DNA of 64,000 nt from Erwinia tasmaniensis Et1/99 (GCF_000026185.1 NC_010694.1:930001-994000); one strand, 5' to 3'; positions 46,821 to 57,807 are shown, counted from the first letter of the stretch. Numbers and translations: made by a program. The notes: generated by a model from the letters alone, not told the origin.

Positions 46821-46843
46821 CGTTATAAGAATAATTATCGTTT
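46821..46843 (+). promoter_or_regulatory. candidate Fur box before fhuA
   Basis: The AT-rich element TATAAGAATAATTATCGTT (46824-46842) matches 12 of 19 positions of the Fur consensus and is followed by the fhuA ribosome-binding site region (AGAGAAAG before the ATG). Iron repression of the fhu operon is well known; the match is moderate. Confidence 0.55.
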
Positions 46844-46881
46844 CGTTTCCCATTCAACAATTCTTTTACCAGAGAAAGATC

Positions 46882-49098
46882 ATGTCCATTATGCGCACAA
46901 TATCTCCCGGAAACTCATCGATTCACCCCGTCAGAGGCAGGTTATCGTTTCTGATTGCTCTCTCCCTGGGCTGTGGATCTGCTGCCGCCGCCGAGCAAAC
47001 TATGACCGTTAATGCTACCGCCAGCAGCGAGTCTGCGGAAAGTGCATGGGGCCCTTCAGCCACCATCGCGGCTAAACGCAGCGCTACCGGCACCAAAACC
47101 GATACGCCGATTGAAAAAAATCCGCAGTCGGTTTCGGTGGTGACGCGTCAGGAGATGGATATTCATCAGCCCGCCTCGGTTAAAGAGGCGCTGGGCTATA
47201 CGCCAGGGGTGATGGTGGGTAACCGCGGGGCATCTAACGTCATTGACGCACTGTCGATCCGTGGCTTCAGCGAAACTAATACCAACCAGTATCTGAATGG
47301 CCTGAAATTGCAGGCTGATAACTATTCTGAGTTCGCCATCGACCCTTATTTCCTCGAGCGTGCAGAGCTGCTGCGCGGCCCGGTATCGGTGCTGTATGGA
47401 AAGAGTAATCCGGGCGGCGTGCTGGCAATGGTCAGCAAGCGGCCAACGGCTGAAACTCTGCGTGAAGTGCAGTTTAAAATGGGAACTGACAATCTGTTTT
47501 CCACCGGGTTTGATTTCGGCGGTGCGCTGGATGATAGCGGCGAGTTCTCTTACCGTCTGACGGGGCTGGCACGCAGCGCGGATGCCCAGCAGCAGATGAA
47601 TAAAGAGAAGCGCTACACCATCGCCCCTTCCTTTAGCTGGCAGCCGAATGAAAAAACCAACTTCACTTTCCTGAGCTATTTCCAGAATGAGCCAGAGACC
47701 GGCTACTACGGCTGGCTACCGCGTGAGGGAACCGTGGTGCCAATCATCGATGCTAACGGTAATCAGCACAAGCTACCGACTGATTTTGATGAAGGTGAAG
47801 CCAGCAATAAAATCTCGCGGAACACCAAAATGGTGGGTTACAGCGTTGATCACGCCTTTAACGATAGCTGGACGGTGCGCCAGAATCTGCGTTACTCCGA
47901 GATGCGGACAAACTATCTCAGTATTTATGGCAACGGGCTTAACACCGCAGATAACACCATTAATCGTGGCTATGCGCATTCTCAGGAGCAGCTGAATCAG
48001 TTTGCCGTCGATACCCAGGCCCAGGCTAAATTTGCTACCGGTGAGTTAGATCACACCTTACTGGCGGGAGTGGATTATCAGCGTTCGCGTAACGATATTG
48101 ACGCAATTTTCGGTACAGCGACCGCGCTAAGTGCACTGGATCCACAATACGGCAACGATCGGCCTACTGCGTTATACAGTCCTTACCAGTACCTGAATAA
48201 GCAGCAGCAGACGGGCCTGTATGCTCAGGATCAGATGGAATGGGACCGCTGGGTACTGACGCTGGGTGGCCGTTATGACTATCTTATGATGTCAGCGTTT
48301 GACCGTAACGGCAGTGAGAAAAAGACCCATGATCAGGCTTTCACCTGGCGCGGTGGCCTGAACTATGTGTTTGATAACGGCATCGCCCCGTACTTCAGCT
48401 ACAGCGAATCCTTTATCCCTAATACCGGAACCACCCTTACCGGTGATACCTTCCAGCCATCGCGCGCGAAGCAGTACGAAGCGGGCGTGAAATTTGTGCC
48501 GAAAGATCGACCGATTGTTATCACCGGGGCGGTTTATCAGCTGACCAAAAACAATAACCTGATGGGCGATCCGACCGCGCCGTTGTTCAGCGTGCAGGGC
48601 GGCGAAATTCGCTCCCGTGGCTTTGAATTCGAAGCTAAAGCCGCAGTCAATGCTAACGTCAATTTAACCGCGTCTTACAGCTATACCGCTGCGAAATATA
48701 CCGAGGATAACTATCTGCGCGGTAAAACGCCGGTGCAGGTGCCGAAGCATATGGCATCGCTGTGGGGGGATTACACCTTTAATCAGACGGCGCTGTCTGG
48801 CCTGACGCTGGGTACCGGGTTACGCTATGTCGGCGCAAGTAAAGGGCTGTACCGTCCAAATTCTGGTGACATTAATAATGGTGATAATCAGAATCAAAAC
48901 TTTGACGTTGCCGGATATACCCTGGTCGATGCGGCGGTGAAATACGATCTGGCCCGTTTTGGCTTGCCGGGTTCTTCCATCGGCGTTAACGTGAATAATC
49001 TGTTTGATCGTGAATATGTCGCCAGCTGCTATCGTGAACACGCCTGCTACTGGGGTGCCGAGCGCCAAATCGTCGGTACGGCGACCTTCCGTTTCTAA
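46882..49098 (+). CDS. fhuA: TonB-dependent ferrichrome outer-membrane receptor
   Basis: Imports ferrichrome across the outer membrane using TonB energy. The 738-aa protein has a signal peptide ending near SAAAAEQ, a TonB box-like EQTMTVNA, a plug domain (WGPSATIAAKRSATGTKTDT and LLRGPVSVLYGKSNPGGVLA) and a 22-strand barrel ending in RQIVGTATFRF with the typical terminal Phe. It matches E. coli FhuA closely, although several extracellular loops are shorter. It begins the fhuACDB operon. Confidence 0.95.
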   Translation: MSIMRTISPGNSSIHPVRGRLSFLIALSLGCGSAAAAEQTMTVNATASSESAESAWGPSATIAAKRSATGTKTDTPIEKNPQSVSVVTRQEMDIHQPASVKEALGYTPGVMVGNRGASNVIDALSIRGFSETNTNQYLNGLKLQADNYSEFAIDPYFLERAELLRGPVSVLYGKSNPGGVLAMVSKRPTAETLREVQFKMGTDNLFSTGFDFGGALDDSGEFSYRLTGLARSADAQQQMNKEKRYTIAPSFSWQPNEKTNFTFLSYFQNEPETGYYGWLPREGTVVPIIDANGNQHKLPTDFDEGEASNKISRNTKMVGYSVDHAFNDSWTVRQNLRYSEMRTNYLSIYGNGLNTADNTINRGYAHSQEQLNQFAVDTQAQAKFATGELDHTLLAGVDYQRSRNDIDAIFGTATALSALDPQYGNDRPTALYSPYQYLNKQQQTGLYAQDQMEWDRWVLTLGGRYDYLMMSAFDRNGSEKKTHDQAFTWRGGLNYVFDNGIAPYFSYSESFIPNTGTTLTGDTFQPSRAKQYEAGVKFVPKDRPIVITGAVYQLTKNNNLMGDPTAPLFSVQGGEIRSRGFEFEAKAAVNANVNLTASYSYTAAKYTEDNYLRGKTPVQVPKHMASLWGDYTFNQTALSGLTLGTGLRYVGASKGLYRPNSGDINNGDNQNQNFDVAGYTLVDAAVKYDLARFGLPGSSIGVNVNNLFDREYVASCYREHACYWGAERQIVGTATFRF

Positions 49099-49146
49099 CT
49101 CTCAAACCGGGCGCGGTTCGCCGTGCCCGCCTGGCAGAAGAAAACC

Positions 49147-49941
49147 ATGTATCAACCGCACGCAACCGAAACCTCCTTTATTCTGGATAACGTCAGTTTT
49201 AGCGTTCCGGGCAGAACCCTGCTACAGCCGCTGTCGCTGGCCTTTCCCGCCGGAAAAGTCTGTGGCCTGATCGGCCATAACGGCTCCGGTAAATCGACCC
49301 TGCTGAAAATGCTTGGCCGCCACCATGCCGCCACGGCGGGGCAGGTGTTGCTTAACCAGCAGCCGCTGGCCGGCTGGCACAGCAAGGCGTTTGCCCGTGA
49401 AGTGGCCTATCTGCCGCAGCAGCTGCCCGCCGCCGAGGGGATGACGGTGCGCGAGCTGGTGGCGATTGGCCGCTATCCCTGGCACGGTGCGCTTGGCCGC
49501 TATGGCGCTGAAGATCGTCAGCGGGTTGATGAGGCTATCGCGCTGGTCGGCTTGAAACCTTTCGCGCAGCGGCTGGTGGACAGCCTGTCCGGCGGTGAGC
49601 GTCAGCGCGCCTGGATCGCCATGCTGGTGGCGCAAAACAGCCGCTGCCTGCTGCTGGATGAACCAACCTCGGCACTGGATATTGCTCACCAGGTTGAGGT
49701 GCTGGCGCTGATCCAGCGTCTGAGTCACGAACGCGGCCTGACGGTGATTGCCGTGCTGCACGATATTAATATGGCCGCACGCTATTGCGATCGCCTTGTC
49801 GCGCTGCGCGCCGGGGAAGTGATTGCCCAAGGCGATGCCGCAGAAATTATGCAGGCAACGGTGCTGGAACAGATTTATGGCATCCCGATGGGGATTTTAC
49901 CGCACCCGCAGGGCGGTGCTCCGGTCAGTTTTGTTTACTAA
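49147..49941 (+). CDS. fhuC: ferric hydroxamate ABC transporter ATP-binding protein
   Basis: ATPase that powers ferrichrome transport through FhuB. The 264-aa protein has Walker A GHNGSGKST, signature LSGGERQRAW, Walker B CLLLDEPTSALD and the H-loop LHDINMA. I took ATG 49147 (MYQPHATETSF), which gives the length of E. coli FhuC; an upstream in-frame ATG is not conserved. It is 48 nt after fhuA and 14 nt before fhuD. Confidence 0.96.
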   Translation: MYQPHATETSFILDNVSFSVPGRTLLQPLSLAFPAGKVCGLIGHNGSGKSTLLKMLGRHHAATAGQVLLNQQPLAGWHSKAFAREVAYLPQQLPAAEGMTVRELVAIGRYPWHGALGRYGAEDRQRVDEAIALVGLKPFAQRLVDSLSGGERQRAWIAMLVAQNSRCLLLDEPTSALDIAHQVEVLALIQRLSHERGLTVIAVLHDINMAARYCDRLVALRAGEVIAQGDAAEIMQATVLEQIYGIPMGILPHPQGGAPVSFVY

Positions 49942-49955
49942 AGGTTGATATCGTC

Positions 49956-50834
49956 ATGCCGGATTTGATGCGCCGCCGTCTGTTAACCGCCCTGGCTTGT
50001 TCTCCGCTGCTGGCAAGGCTTCCCGGCGTTGCGCATGCTGCCAGCGCACCGCGTATTATCGCGCTGGAATGGCTGCCGCTCGAACTGCTGATGGCGCTGG
50101 GCGTCATGCCGCTGGGGGCAGCAGAACTGCATAACTACCGCCTGTGGGTGGGTAAACCCGAACTGCCGCCATCGGTGGTGGATGTCGGGCTGCGTACCGA
50201 ACCCAATCTTGAACTGATCACCCAAATGCAGCCGTCGCTGATCCTTTATTCACAGGGATACGGCCCCGATCCCGCGCGTTTACAGCGTATTGCGCCGCAC
50301 ATGGGCTTTACCTTTAACGACGGCAGTGATAAGCCGCTGACCAGCGCGCGCCATGCGCTGATGGCGCTGGCAGAGCGTATCGACCGCGTGCCGCAGGCAC
50401 AGGCTCACCTGGCACAGCTGGATGCGCTGATGCAGCAGGTCAAAACGCGGCTGGCCGGCCGTTCACCTCGTCCTTTACTGCTGATGTCGATTTTGGATGC
50501 ACGTCACGCCATCGTGTTTACCGCCAACGGCCTGTTCCAGGAAGTGATGGATCATCTTGGGCTGGAAAATGCCTGGCAGGGTGAAAAAACCTTTTGGGGC
50601 AGCGCGGTGATCGGCATCGAACGGCTGGCAATTCTGCATAACGTGGAGGCTATCTGCTTTGAACACGGTAACGAAAGCCTGATGCAGCAGGTCACCGCCA
50701 GTCCGCTATGGCAGTCGATGCCGTTTGTTCGTGAGCGGCGTTTCCGCCAGGTGCCGCGCGTCTGGTTTTATGGTGCCACGCTGTCGGCGATGCAGTTTCT
50801 CCACTGCCTTGACCGTGAACTGGGGGAGAAATAA
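49956..50834 (+). CDS. fhuD: ferric hydroxamate periplasmic binding protein
   Basis: Carries ferric hydroxamates from FhuA to FhuB. The 292-aa protein begins MPDLMRRRLLTALACSPLLA, an arginine-pair export signal, and the mature part starts near ASAPRIIALEWLPLELLMAL as in FhuD. The start at 49956 has AAAGG upstream. Its stop overlaps the fhuB start (TAATG). Confidence 0.95.
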   Translation: MPDLMRRRLLTALACSPLLARLPGVAHAASAPRIIALEWLPLELLMALGVMPLGAAELHNYRLWVGKPELPPSVVDVGLRTEPNLELITQMQPSLILYSQGYGPDPARLQRIAPHMGFTFNDGSDKPLTSARHALMALAERIDRVPQAQAHLAQLDALMQQVKTRLAGRSPRPLLLMSILDARHAIVFTANGLFQEVMDHLGLENAWQGEKTFWGSAVIGIERLAILHNVEAICFEHGNESLMQQVTASPLWQSMPFVRERRFRQVPRVWFYGATLSAMQFLHCLDRELGEK

Positions 50835-52801
50835 TGCGCCAGTCTCGTTTATTGCTGCCGCTACTGTTTTTTGTGGCGCTGGCGTTAACCCTGTTTAATC
50901 TGCAACACAATCTGCCCGTCAATCAGTGGTTCAGTGCGCTGGGCGCGCCCGATCTCAACAATATTGAACAGATGGTGTTTCACTATAGCCTGCTGCCACG
51001 CCTCACGCTGTCGCTATTAGTCGGGGCGGGTCTTGGTCTGACAGGGCTGCTGTTTCAGCAGGTATTGCGCAATCCGCTGGCCGAACCGGCCACGCTTGGC
51101 GTTGCCAGCGGCGCCCAGCTGGGGCTGACGGTGGTGACCCTGTGGGGAGCCGCTGCAAACGTCGTGCCGCCGCCGCTGGCGGCGCTGATTGGCGCCATGC
51201 TGGTCGGGGGGGTTGTGTTCGGCGTTGCCTGGGGCAAACGCCTGTCGCCGGTGGCGCTGATCCTCGCCGGACTGGTGGTGTCACTCTACTGCGGTGCGGT
51301 CAATCAAATCGTCGCCATTTTTAATCACGACCAGCTGCAGAATATGTTTCTCTGGAGCACCGGCTCGCTGAATCAGATGGACTGGAGCAACGTTGAGTTT
51401 CTCTGGCCGTTTCTGCTGTGTGGGCTGCTGATGACGCTGCTGCTGCTGCGCCCGATGACCCTGATGGGGCTGGATGATGGCGTGGCCAAAAATCTTGGGC
51501 TGGCGATCTCGCTGGCACGTATTGCCACGCTGGCGCTGGCAATCGTAATCAGCGCTGCGCTGGTCAATGCCGCCGGAATTATCGGCTTTATCGGGCTTTT
51601 TGCACCGCTGCTGGCAAAAATGCTCGGCTTCCGCCGCCTGATTGCCCGTCTGGCGATCGCACCGCTGATGGGGGCGCTGCTGCTGTGGCTGGCTGATCAG
51701 TCGGTGCTGGCGCTGACCGGAAAAATTGGGGAGATCTCCACCGGTACGGTGACGGCGGTGATCGGCGCGCCTCTGCTACTGTGGCTGTTGCCGCGTCTGC
51801 GCAGCGCGGCACAGCCTCCGGCGCTGGATCTGGGCGACAGAACCCCGACCGAGCGTCAGCGCGTGCTGTGGTGGGCGCTGCTGGGCGGTGGAGCTCTGCT
51901 GATGCTGCTGGCGGTAGGGCTGAGTCTCGGACGCAGCGCCAACGGCTGGATTTGGGCCAGCGGCGAGCTGTGGCACCAGCTGTTGCCGTGGCGTGCTCCA
52001 CGCCTGGTGGCGGCGCTGGCCACCGGTATGATGCTGGGCGTGGCGGGCTGCGTGGTGCAGCGTCTGACCGGTAACCCGATGGCAAGCCCGGAAGTGCTGG
52101 GCATCAGTTCCGGTGCGGCATTTGGCGTCGTCATCATGCTGTTTATTGTGCCGGGCGATGCGTTTGGCTGGCTGCTGCCGGCCGGTAGCCTGGGGGCGGG
52201 ATTAACGTTACTTATCATCTCTATTGTCGCCGGACGCGGTGGCTTCTCGCCCGAACGCATGCTGCTGGCCGGAATGGCGCTCAGTACCGCATTCAGTACT
52301 CTGATGATGCTGCTGCTGGCCAGCGGCGATCCGCGTATGAGGGGCATCATGACGTGGATATCCGGCTCAACCTACCAAATTGATGCTGTGCAGGCGCAGC
52401 GCACGCTGGTGATTGCGCTGGTGCTAATGGCGCTGGTGCCGCTGTGTCGTCGCTGGCTGACTATTCTGCCGCTGGGGGGCGTTACCGCACGCGCGGTGGG
52501 GATGGCGTTAACGCCGTCACGTCTGGTTTTACTGCTGCTGGCCGCGGTATTGACGGCGGCAGCGACCCTGACTATCGGGCCGTTAAGTTTTGTCGGGCTG
52601 ATGGCTCCCCATATGGCGCGGATGCTGGGTTTCCGGCGCGCCTTGCCGCAGCTGGTGATGGCGGCGTTATTGGGCGGAGGGCTGATGGTGATGGCGGACT
52701 GGTGCGGGCGTATGCTGTCGTTCCCGGATCAGATCCCGGCAGGGCTGCATGCCACCTTTATTGGCGCGCCGTACTTTATCTATTTGCTGCGCAAGGTATG
52801 A
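50834..52801 (+). CDS. fhuB: ferric hydroxamate ABC transporter permease FhuB
   Basis: A 655-aa inner-membrane permease made of two fused FecCD-type halves. Each half contains about ten membrane segments and a GFIGLFAPLLAKMLGFRRL- or SFVGLMAPHMARMLGFRRA-type loop that contacts FhuC. It overlaps fhuD by 1 nt and closes the operon; hemL is convergent. Confidence 0.96.
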   Translation: MRQSRLLLPLLFFVALALTLFNLQHNLPVNQWFSALGAPDLNNIEQMVFHYSLLPRLTLSLLVGAGLGLTGLLFQQVLRNPLAEPATLGVASGAQLGLTVVTLWGAAANVVPPPLAALIGAMLVGGVVFGVAWGKRLSPVALILAGLVVSLYCGAVNQIVAIFNHDQLQNMFLWSTGSLNQMDWSNVEFLWPFLLCGLLMTLLLLRPMTLMGLDDGVAKNLGLAISLARIATLALAIVISAALVNAAGIIGFIGLFAPLLAKMLGFRRLIARLAIAPLMGALLLWLADQSVLALTGKIGEISTGTVTAVIGAPLLLWLLPRLRSAAQPPALDLGDRTPTERQRVLWWALLGGGALLMLLAVGLSLGRSANGWIWASGELWHQLLPWRAPRLVAALATGMMLGVAGCVVQRLTGNPMASPEVLGISSGAAFGVVIMLFIVPGDAFGWLLPAGSLGAGLTLLIISIVAGRGGFSPERMLLAGMALSTAFSTLMMLLLASGDPRMRGIMTWISGSTYQIDAVQAQRTLVIALVLMALVPLCRRWLTILPLGGVTARAVGMALTPSRLVLLLLAAVLTAAATLTIGPLSFVGLMAPHMARMLGFRRALPQLVMAALLGGGLMVMADWCGRMLSFPDQIPAGLHATFIGAPYFIYLLRKV

Positions 52802-52844
52802 GGCTGCGGGGCGAAACGGTTTGCTACCGTTGCGCCCCGAGAAA

Positions 52845-54125
52845 TTACAGTTTGGCGAAGCTGCGGCGGGCAGCATCAATCGTGTGCTGAATCTCCGCCT
52901 GACCGTGCGCCAGCGACATAAACCCAGCCTCAAACGCTGAAGGTGCGAGGTAAACGCCTTCTGCCAGCATCAGATGGAAGAAACGTTTAAAGCGCTCGAC
53001 GTCACAGCGGATTACGTCAGCATAGCGGGTCACGCTGGCGGCATCGGTGAAGAACAGCCCGAACATACCGCCAACGTGGTTGACCACCAGCGGGATGTTT
53101 TCTGCTTTCGCTGCCGCCAGCAGGCCATCAGCCAGCTGGTTGGTGAGTTCGGTCAGGGTAGCGTGGGTACCGGGCTGGGCGACTTCGGTCAGGCAGGCAA
53201 AGCCCGCGGCCATGGCAATCGGGTTCCCCGACAGCGTGCCGGCCTGATACACCGGGCCGCCTGGGGCCAGGGCTTCCATCACTTCGCGGCGACCGCCAAA
53301 CGCCCCCACCGGCATCCCGCCGCCGATGATTTTGCCGAGGCAGGTCAGATCCGGCTCGACGCCGTAATGGGCCTGAGCGCCGGCCAGCGCCACGCGGAAG
53401 CCGGTCATCACTTCATCGATAATCAGCAGCGCATCAAATTCATCGCACAGCGCGCGCAGCCCTGGCAGGAAGTCCGGCAGCGGCGGCACGCAGTTCATAT
53501 TCCCGGCCACCGGCTCAACGATAATGCAGGCGATCTCCTGCGGATATTGCTCAAAAGCGGCACGCACCGACGCGAGATCGTTATAGGTGCAGGTCAGCGT
53601 ATGTTTGGCGAAATCCGCCGGTACGCCGGGGGAGTTCGGCTGGCCGAGGGTTAACGCGCCGGAACCGGCTTTGACCAGCAGGCAGTCGGCATGGCCGTGG
53701 TAGCAGCCTTCAAATTTGATAATTTTGTCGCGATGCGTGAAGCCACGCGCCAGACGGATGGCGCTCATGGTGGCTTCGGTGCCGGAGTTCACCATGCGTA
53801 CCATATCCATCGTCGGCACCAGCTCGGTGACCAGCGCGGCCATTTTGACTTCCATCTCGGTCGGTGCGCCAAAGCTCAGGCCGCGTTCGGCCGCGTCGAT
53901 CACCGCATTGCGGATGGCCGGATGGTTATGACCCAGTACCATTGGCCCCCATGAGCCGACGTAGTCAATATAGGCTTTACCGTCTGCGTCATACAGATAA
54001 GCCCCGTTGGCGCGCTCGATAAACAGCGGCACGCCGCCCACGCCATTAAAGGCTCGCACCGGCGAGTTGACCCCACCGGGGATTAACTGCTGCGCCTGAG
54101 CGTACAGGTTTTCAGACTTACTCAT
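52845..54125 (-). CDS. hemL: glutamate-1-semialdehyde 2,1-aminomutase
   Basis: Makes 5-aminolevulinate for heme. The 426-aa protein has the PLP lysine in [17 protein letters not shown] (Lys265), the aspartate in [13 protein letters not shown] and an N-terminal [18 protein letters not shown]. The start at 54125 ([11 protein letters not shown]) matches E. coli. It stands alone on the minus strand between fhuB and erpA; clcA, usually next, is missing. Confidence 0.97.
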   Translation of the reverse strand: MSKSENLYAQAQQLIPGGVNSPVRAFNGVGGVPLFIERANGAYLYDADGKAYIDYVGSWGPMVLGHNHPAIRNAVIDAAERGLSFGAPTEMEVKMAALVTELVPTMDMVRMVNSGTEATMSAIRLARGFTHRDKIIKFEGCYHGHADCLLVKAGSGALTLGQPNSPGVPADFAKHTLTCTYNDLASVRAAFEQYPQEIACIIVEPVAGNMNCVPPLPDFLPGLRALCDEFDALLIIDEVMTGFRVALAGAQAHYGVEPDLTCLGKIIGGGMPVGAFGGRREVMEALAPGGPVYQAGTLSGNPIAMAAGFACLTEVAQPGTHATLTELTNQLADGLLAAAKAENIPLVVNHVGGMFGLFFTDAASVTRYADVIRCDVERFKRFFHLMLAEGVYLAPSAFEAGFMSLAHGQAEIQHTIDAARRSFAKL

Positions 54126-54391
54126 GGAACCACTCCTGAAATTCATGATAAAAACGCATCCATTCTAAGGGAACATCGCCATCCGGCGAAAGGCCACCGG
54201 TGCCTCAGGCAAGATTTGGTCGCAATTATTTTGCGACGAAGGATGTACCATGCTGTGCTATCGTCTTATCTGGCAGGCGCGCTCTGGGTGGCAAAACTTG
54301 ATTGCTATACCTGGCTATAAGATAATGACCGCAATGATGGTCGAATAGTGACCTGTCAGGCACCCGGCCTGCACGAATACTGGAGTTTGCA

Positions 54392-54736
54392 ATGACTGAC
54401 GATGTAGCACTGCCCCTGCAATTTACTGATGCTGCGGCCAGTAAAGTCAAAAACCTGATTTCCGACGAGAACAACCCCGACCTGAAGCTGCGCGTCTATA
54501 TTACCGGCGGCGGCTGTAGCGGTTTTCAATACGGTTTTACCTTCGACGATAAAGTCAATGAAGGTGATATGACCATTGAGAAATCGGGCGTGGCGCTGGT
54601 GGTAGACCCAATGAGCCTGCAGTATCTGGTGGGCGGTTCGGTGGATTATACGGAAGGGCTGGAGGGATCACGTTTTATCGTGACCAATCCGAATGCTAAA
54701 ACCACCTGCGGTTGCGGTTCTTCGTTCAGTATCTGA
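54392..54736 (+). CDS. erpA: iron-sulfur cluster insertion protein ErpA
   Basis: A-type carrier that delivers Fe-S clusters, for example to isoprenoid enzymes. The 114-aa protein has the three conserved cysteines in [12 protein letters not shown] and TTCGCGSSF. Length and sequence match E. coli ErpA. It has its own promoter region and a terminator after it. Confidence 0.98.
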   Translation: MTDDVALPLQFTDAAASKVKNLISDENNPDLKLRVYITGGGCSGFQYGFTFDDKVNEGDMTIEKSGVALVVDPMSLQYLVGGSVDYTEGLEGSRFIVTNPNAKTTCGCGSSFSI

Positions 54737-54796
54737 GTGCGTCAGGATCCAGCTTTCTTCCCCTGGCAGGCTGACCGCAGCGTGACGTTAATCGAG

Positions 54797-54837
54797 AAAA
54801 GGCTTCCTGGTCGTGATAAACTAGGAAGCCTTTTTTT
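54797..54837. terminator. terminator after erpA
   Basis: AAAAGGCTTCCT pairs with AGGAAGCCTTTTTTT. It serves erpA and could serve the convergent small gene that ends at 54836. Confidence 0.92.
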
Positions 54838-55090
54838 ACCATTCTACGGTAACTAAGTTCGTATTTCGCCCGGTTTTTGCATCGTGCATTAGCGGGCTTT
54901 GTGTGATTTTAGGCTGTACCTGAGATCCCCCAGCACAGGGGATAGTGGTCGCGCCATGGGCAGGGATATTATGCCCGTTGATGTTGCACTGCGAGTAGAT
55001 GACAACTTTCACGCCTATGCTGCCGGTCATTGAACCAGCAAAGGCATGACCCGTCATCATCAGCCCAAGGGCCAGATAAACCGTTTTCAT
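54836..55090 (-). CDS. small secreted protein (hypothetical)
   Basis: An 84-aa protein with a clear signal peptide (MKTVYLALGLMMTGHAFAGS). The mature part has two cysteines (QCNINGHNIPAHGATTIPCA) that could form a disulfide in the periplasm and ends NTNLVTVEW. I do not recognise the family; the pattern is loosely like small fimbria-associated or DUF2574-type proteins. It occupies the place where E. coli has yadS and btuF. The start at 55090 was chosen because it opens the signal peptide, with GGGG about 6 nt upstream. Confidence 0.65.
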   Translation of the reverse strand: MKTVYLALGLMMTGHAFAGSMTGSIGVKVVIYSQCNINGHNIPAHGATTIPCAGGSQVQPKITQSPLMHDAKTGRNTNLVTVEW

Positions 55091-55199
55091 GCGGGGGAAG
55101 AGTTCCTGGTGTTTATAGTAAAACAAAGGGTGAGCTTCGTTTTGAAATACGCGTGATAGCGCGCGTGGTTAAGTTAACGACTCTTTATGTAGAACCTTT

Positions 55200-55223
55200 A
55201 ATCACCTTAACGGTGATTTTTTT
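55200..55223 (+). terminator. terminator-like hairpin between the secreted gene and mtn
   Basis: AATCACC and CGGTGATT pair around TTAA, followed by a T-run. The gene it would serve on the plus strand is not apparent; no other feature was found in 55091-55417. Confidence 0.55.
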
Positions 55224-55417
55224 GCGCTTCAGGCGGTCCGGGATACAGCATCGGCCGCACATTTTTTGCACAGTTGGCATGATACTTGTTCCGAAGATGT
55301 TCGGCTAGTCCAGTTTGATAAAATTGTCTAAAATTTGCGCGATTTTTTTCGGCGGGGGCAGGGCGCTTTCAGCCGTGGCGGCAAAAGCCAGCCACGGTAG
55401 TCACGAGAGTAGGGGGC

Positions 55418-56116
55418 TTAGCCCTGTGCCAGGTGGGCCAGCAGCTTTTCTACTAACAGGGAAGACTGTTTCGCCGCCACCGCCAGGAACTCATCAAAGC
55501 TGAGATGTGACTGCTGGTCCGCCACGTCGGAGATAGCGCGTACCACAACAAAAGGCGTACCAAACTGGTGGCAGACGTGACCGATGGCGGTCGCTTCCAT
55601 CTCAACCGCAATCGCCTGCGGGAAGGTGTTGCGAATGTGTGCCAGCGGGGCTGCACCGTTGATAAAGGCATCACCACTGACCACCAGCCCGCGCACCGCG
55701 TGCAGATCCAGCTGATGAATACACTGCTCAACTGCGGTAATCAGCTTTTCGTCGGCCTTGAACGCCGCCGGGCAGCCTGCCATCTGGCCCGCTTCGTAAC
55801 CAAACGCGGTAACGTCGGCGTCGTGATAGCGCACTTCGTCTGACACGACGATGTCGCCAACCTTCAGCGTTGCCGCCAGCCCGCCCGCTGAACCGGTGTT
55901 GATCACCACGTCCGGCTTGCAAAGCTCCAGCAGCAGAGTGGTGCCCAGTGCGGCAGAGACTTTACCGATACCCGATTTTAGCAGGGCAACGTCCACGCCG
56001 TTCAAGGTGCCGGTATAAATTTCGCAGCCTGCCAGCGTCAAGGTTTGACGGTTTTCAATCTTGTCACGCAGCAGCGTCACTTCCTGTTCCATTGCGCCAA
56101 TAATGCCTGCTTTCAT
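55418..56116 (-). CDS. mtn: 5'-methylthioadenosine/S-adenosylhomocysteine nucleosidase
   Basis: Splits methylthioadenosine, S-adenosylhomocysteine and 5'-deoxyadenosine; it recycles the methylthioadenosine released by SpeE and feeds the LuxS pathway. The 232-aa protein has [20 protein letters not shown] at the start, [19 protein letters not shown] and the catalytic-region [15 protein letters not shown], as in E. coli. The start at 56116 gives the exact E. coli length. It is divergent from dgt. Confidence 0.97.
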   Translation of the reverse strand: MKAGIIGAMEQEVTLLRDKIENRQTLTLAGCEIYTGTLNGVDVALLKSGIGKVSAALGTTLLLELCKPDVVINTGSAGGLAATLKVGDIVVSDEVRYHDADVTAFGYEAGQMAGCPAAFKADEKLITAVEQCIHQLDLHAVRGLVVSGDAFINGAAPLAHIRNTFPQAIAVEMEATAIGHVCHQFGTPFVVVRAISDVADQQSHLSFDEFLAVAAKQSSLLVEKLLAHLAQG

Positions 56117-56235
56117 AGGGATACTCTCTGAATTAGTGGAATTTGCCATTCATTTCGGCGCATAGTCTATCATGGCAACCCGACAGAGATCTGCTCTGCG
56201 GCCAGCGTCGCGCCTCAAATGAAAGGGAGTAAGGT

Positions 56236-57741
56236 ATGACCGCGATTGACTTTCGCAACAAAATTAACTGGCAGCGTTGTTATCGACCTGACCAGGGGCC
56301 GAAAGATGAACATGAAATTTTGCGCATCTTTGAGAGCGATCGTGGCCGCATCATCAACTCCGCGGCCATCCGCCGCCTGCAGCAGAAAACCCAGGTTTTC
56401 CCGCTGGAGCGCAACGCGGCGGTGCGTACACGACTGACCCATTCGCTGGAGGTTCAGCAGGTCGGGCGCTATATCGCCAAAGAGGTGCTGACGCGCCTCC
56501 AGGAGGCGGATCGACTGGAAGCCCTCGGGCTGGCGCAGCTGACCGGCCCGTTTGAAAGTATCGTCGAAATGGCCTGTCTGATGCATGATATTGGCAATCC
56601 CCCGTTTGGTCATTTTGGTGAGTCGGCGATCAATGACTGGTTTTGCCAGCAGCTGGACGCGGGCTGGTCGTTGGAAAGCGGACGCGAAGATCGCTGCGCC
56701 ACGGGGTTGCTGCATCGTCAGGATGACGGACTAGACCCACTGCGCACGAAGGTTCGCCAGGATTTAGCGCACTTCGAAGGTAATGCCCAGGCGATCCGCA
56801 TGGTGCACACGCTGATGAAAATGAACCTGACCTGGGCGCAGGTCGGCTGCATTTTGAAATATACCCGCCCCGCCTGGCTGACCGATCCCATCCCCGCTGG
56901 CCACGACTATTTAATGAAAAAGCCAGGATTCTACCTTGCGGAAGAAGAATATATTGAAAGACTGCGAAACCATTTAGATATTCAGCCGCACTGCCGCTTT
57001 CCGCTGACCTATATTATGGAGGCCGCCGACGATATCTCGTATTGTGTGGCGGATCTGGAAGATGCGGTGGAGAAAAATATCTTCGACGTTGAACAGCTCT
57101 ATCACCATCTCTTTAAGATTTGGCCCGAGCACCAGCCGGGAGACCTTTTTGCCACCGTGGTCACCAGCGCGCTGGATAAGTCACGCAGCCAGCAGACGCA
57201 TTGCTACAGTGAAGATCAGTTCTTTATGTATTTACGTGTCAATACCGTGGCGCAGCTGGTGCCATATGCCGCCAGTCGTTTTATTGACAATTTGCCCGCC
57301 GTTTATCGCGGAGACTTTAACGCAGCGCTGTTAGAGGACGGCAGCCCCCACAGCCAGCTGCTGGATATTTTCAAAAAAGTTGCCGTTCGTCATGTGTTTA
57401 ATCACCCTGACGTTGAACAGCTGGAGCTACAGGGCTATCGGGTGATCCGAGGTTTGTTAGATATTTACCGTCCGTTATTACAACTGACGCGCAAAGAGTT
57501 CGGCGAACTGGCGGCAAATGATTATTTAAAAGGCTATCCAATTGAAACGCGGTTGTTTCATAAACTCTCCAGCCGTTTTCGTCTGGCTTACAGCGAAGCC
57601 GTGGAACAGTTGGATAAAAGTCCACAGGAAGAGGCGATTTGGGAATATTATTATCGCGCACGCCTGTTGCAGGATTACATTAGCGGTATGACAGATTTGT
57701 ATGCCTGGGATGAGTACCGGCGCCTGATGGCCGTCGAGTGA
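56236..57741 (+). CDS. dgt: deoxyguanosinetriphosphate triphosphohydrolase
   Basis: Cleaves dGTP to deoxyguanosine and triphosphate, limiting the dGTP pool and affecting phage replication. The 501-aa HD-domain enzyme has [16 protein letters not shown] and the HD motif [15 protein letters not shown], with a later [16 protein letters not shown] carrying the third metal ligand. Length is normal. AAGG precedes the start, and degP follows with its own promoter. Confidence 0.96.
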   Translation: MTAIDFRNKINWQRCYRPDQGPKDEHEILRIFESDRGRIINSAAIRRLQQKTQVFPLERNAAVRTRLTHSLEVQQVGRYIAKEVLTRLQEADRLEALGLAQLTGPFESIVEMACLMHDIGNPPFGHFGESAINDWFCQQLDAGWSLESGREDRCATGLLHRQDDGLDPLRTKVRQDLAHFEGNAQAIRMVHTLMKMNLTWAQVGCILKYTRPAWLTDPIPAGHDYLMKKPGFYLAEEEYIERLRNHLDIQPHCRFPLTYIMEAADDISYCVADLEDAVEKNIFDVEQLYHHLFKIWPEHQPGDLFATVVTSALDKSRSQQTHCYSEDQFFMYLRVNTVAQLVPYAASRFIDNLPAVYRGDFNAALLEDGSPHSQLLDIFKKVAVRHVFNHPDVEQLELQGYRVIRGLLDIYRPLLQLTRKEFGELAANDYLKGYPIETRLFHKLSSRFRLAYSEAVEQLDKSPQEEAIWEYYYRARLLQDYISGMTDLYAWDEYRRLMAVE

Positions 57742-57807
57742 GAGATGAAGCGCTAACTTTTGTAAAGATGAACAATATTTTTTTACTTATAATTCATCCT
57801 GAGACAT

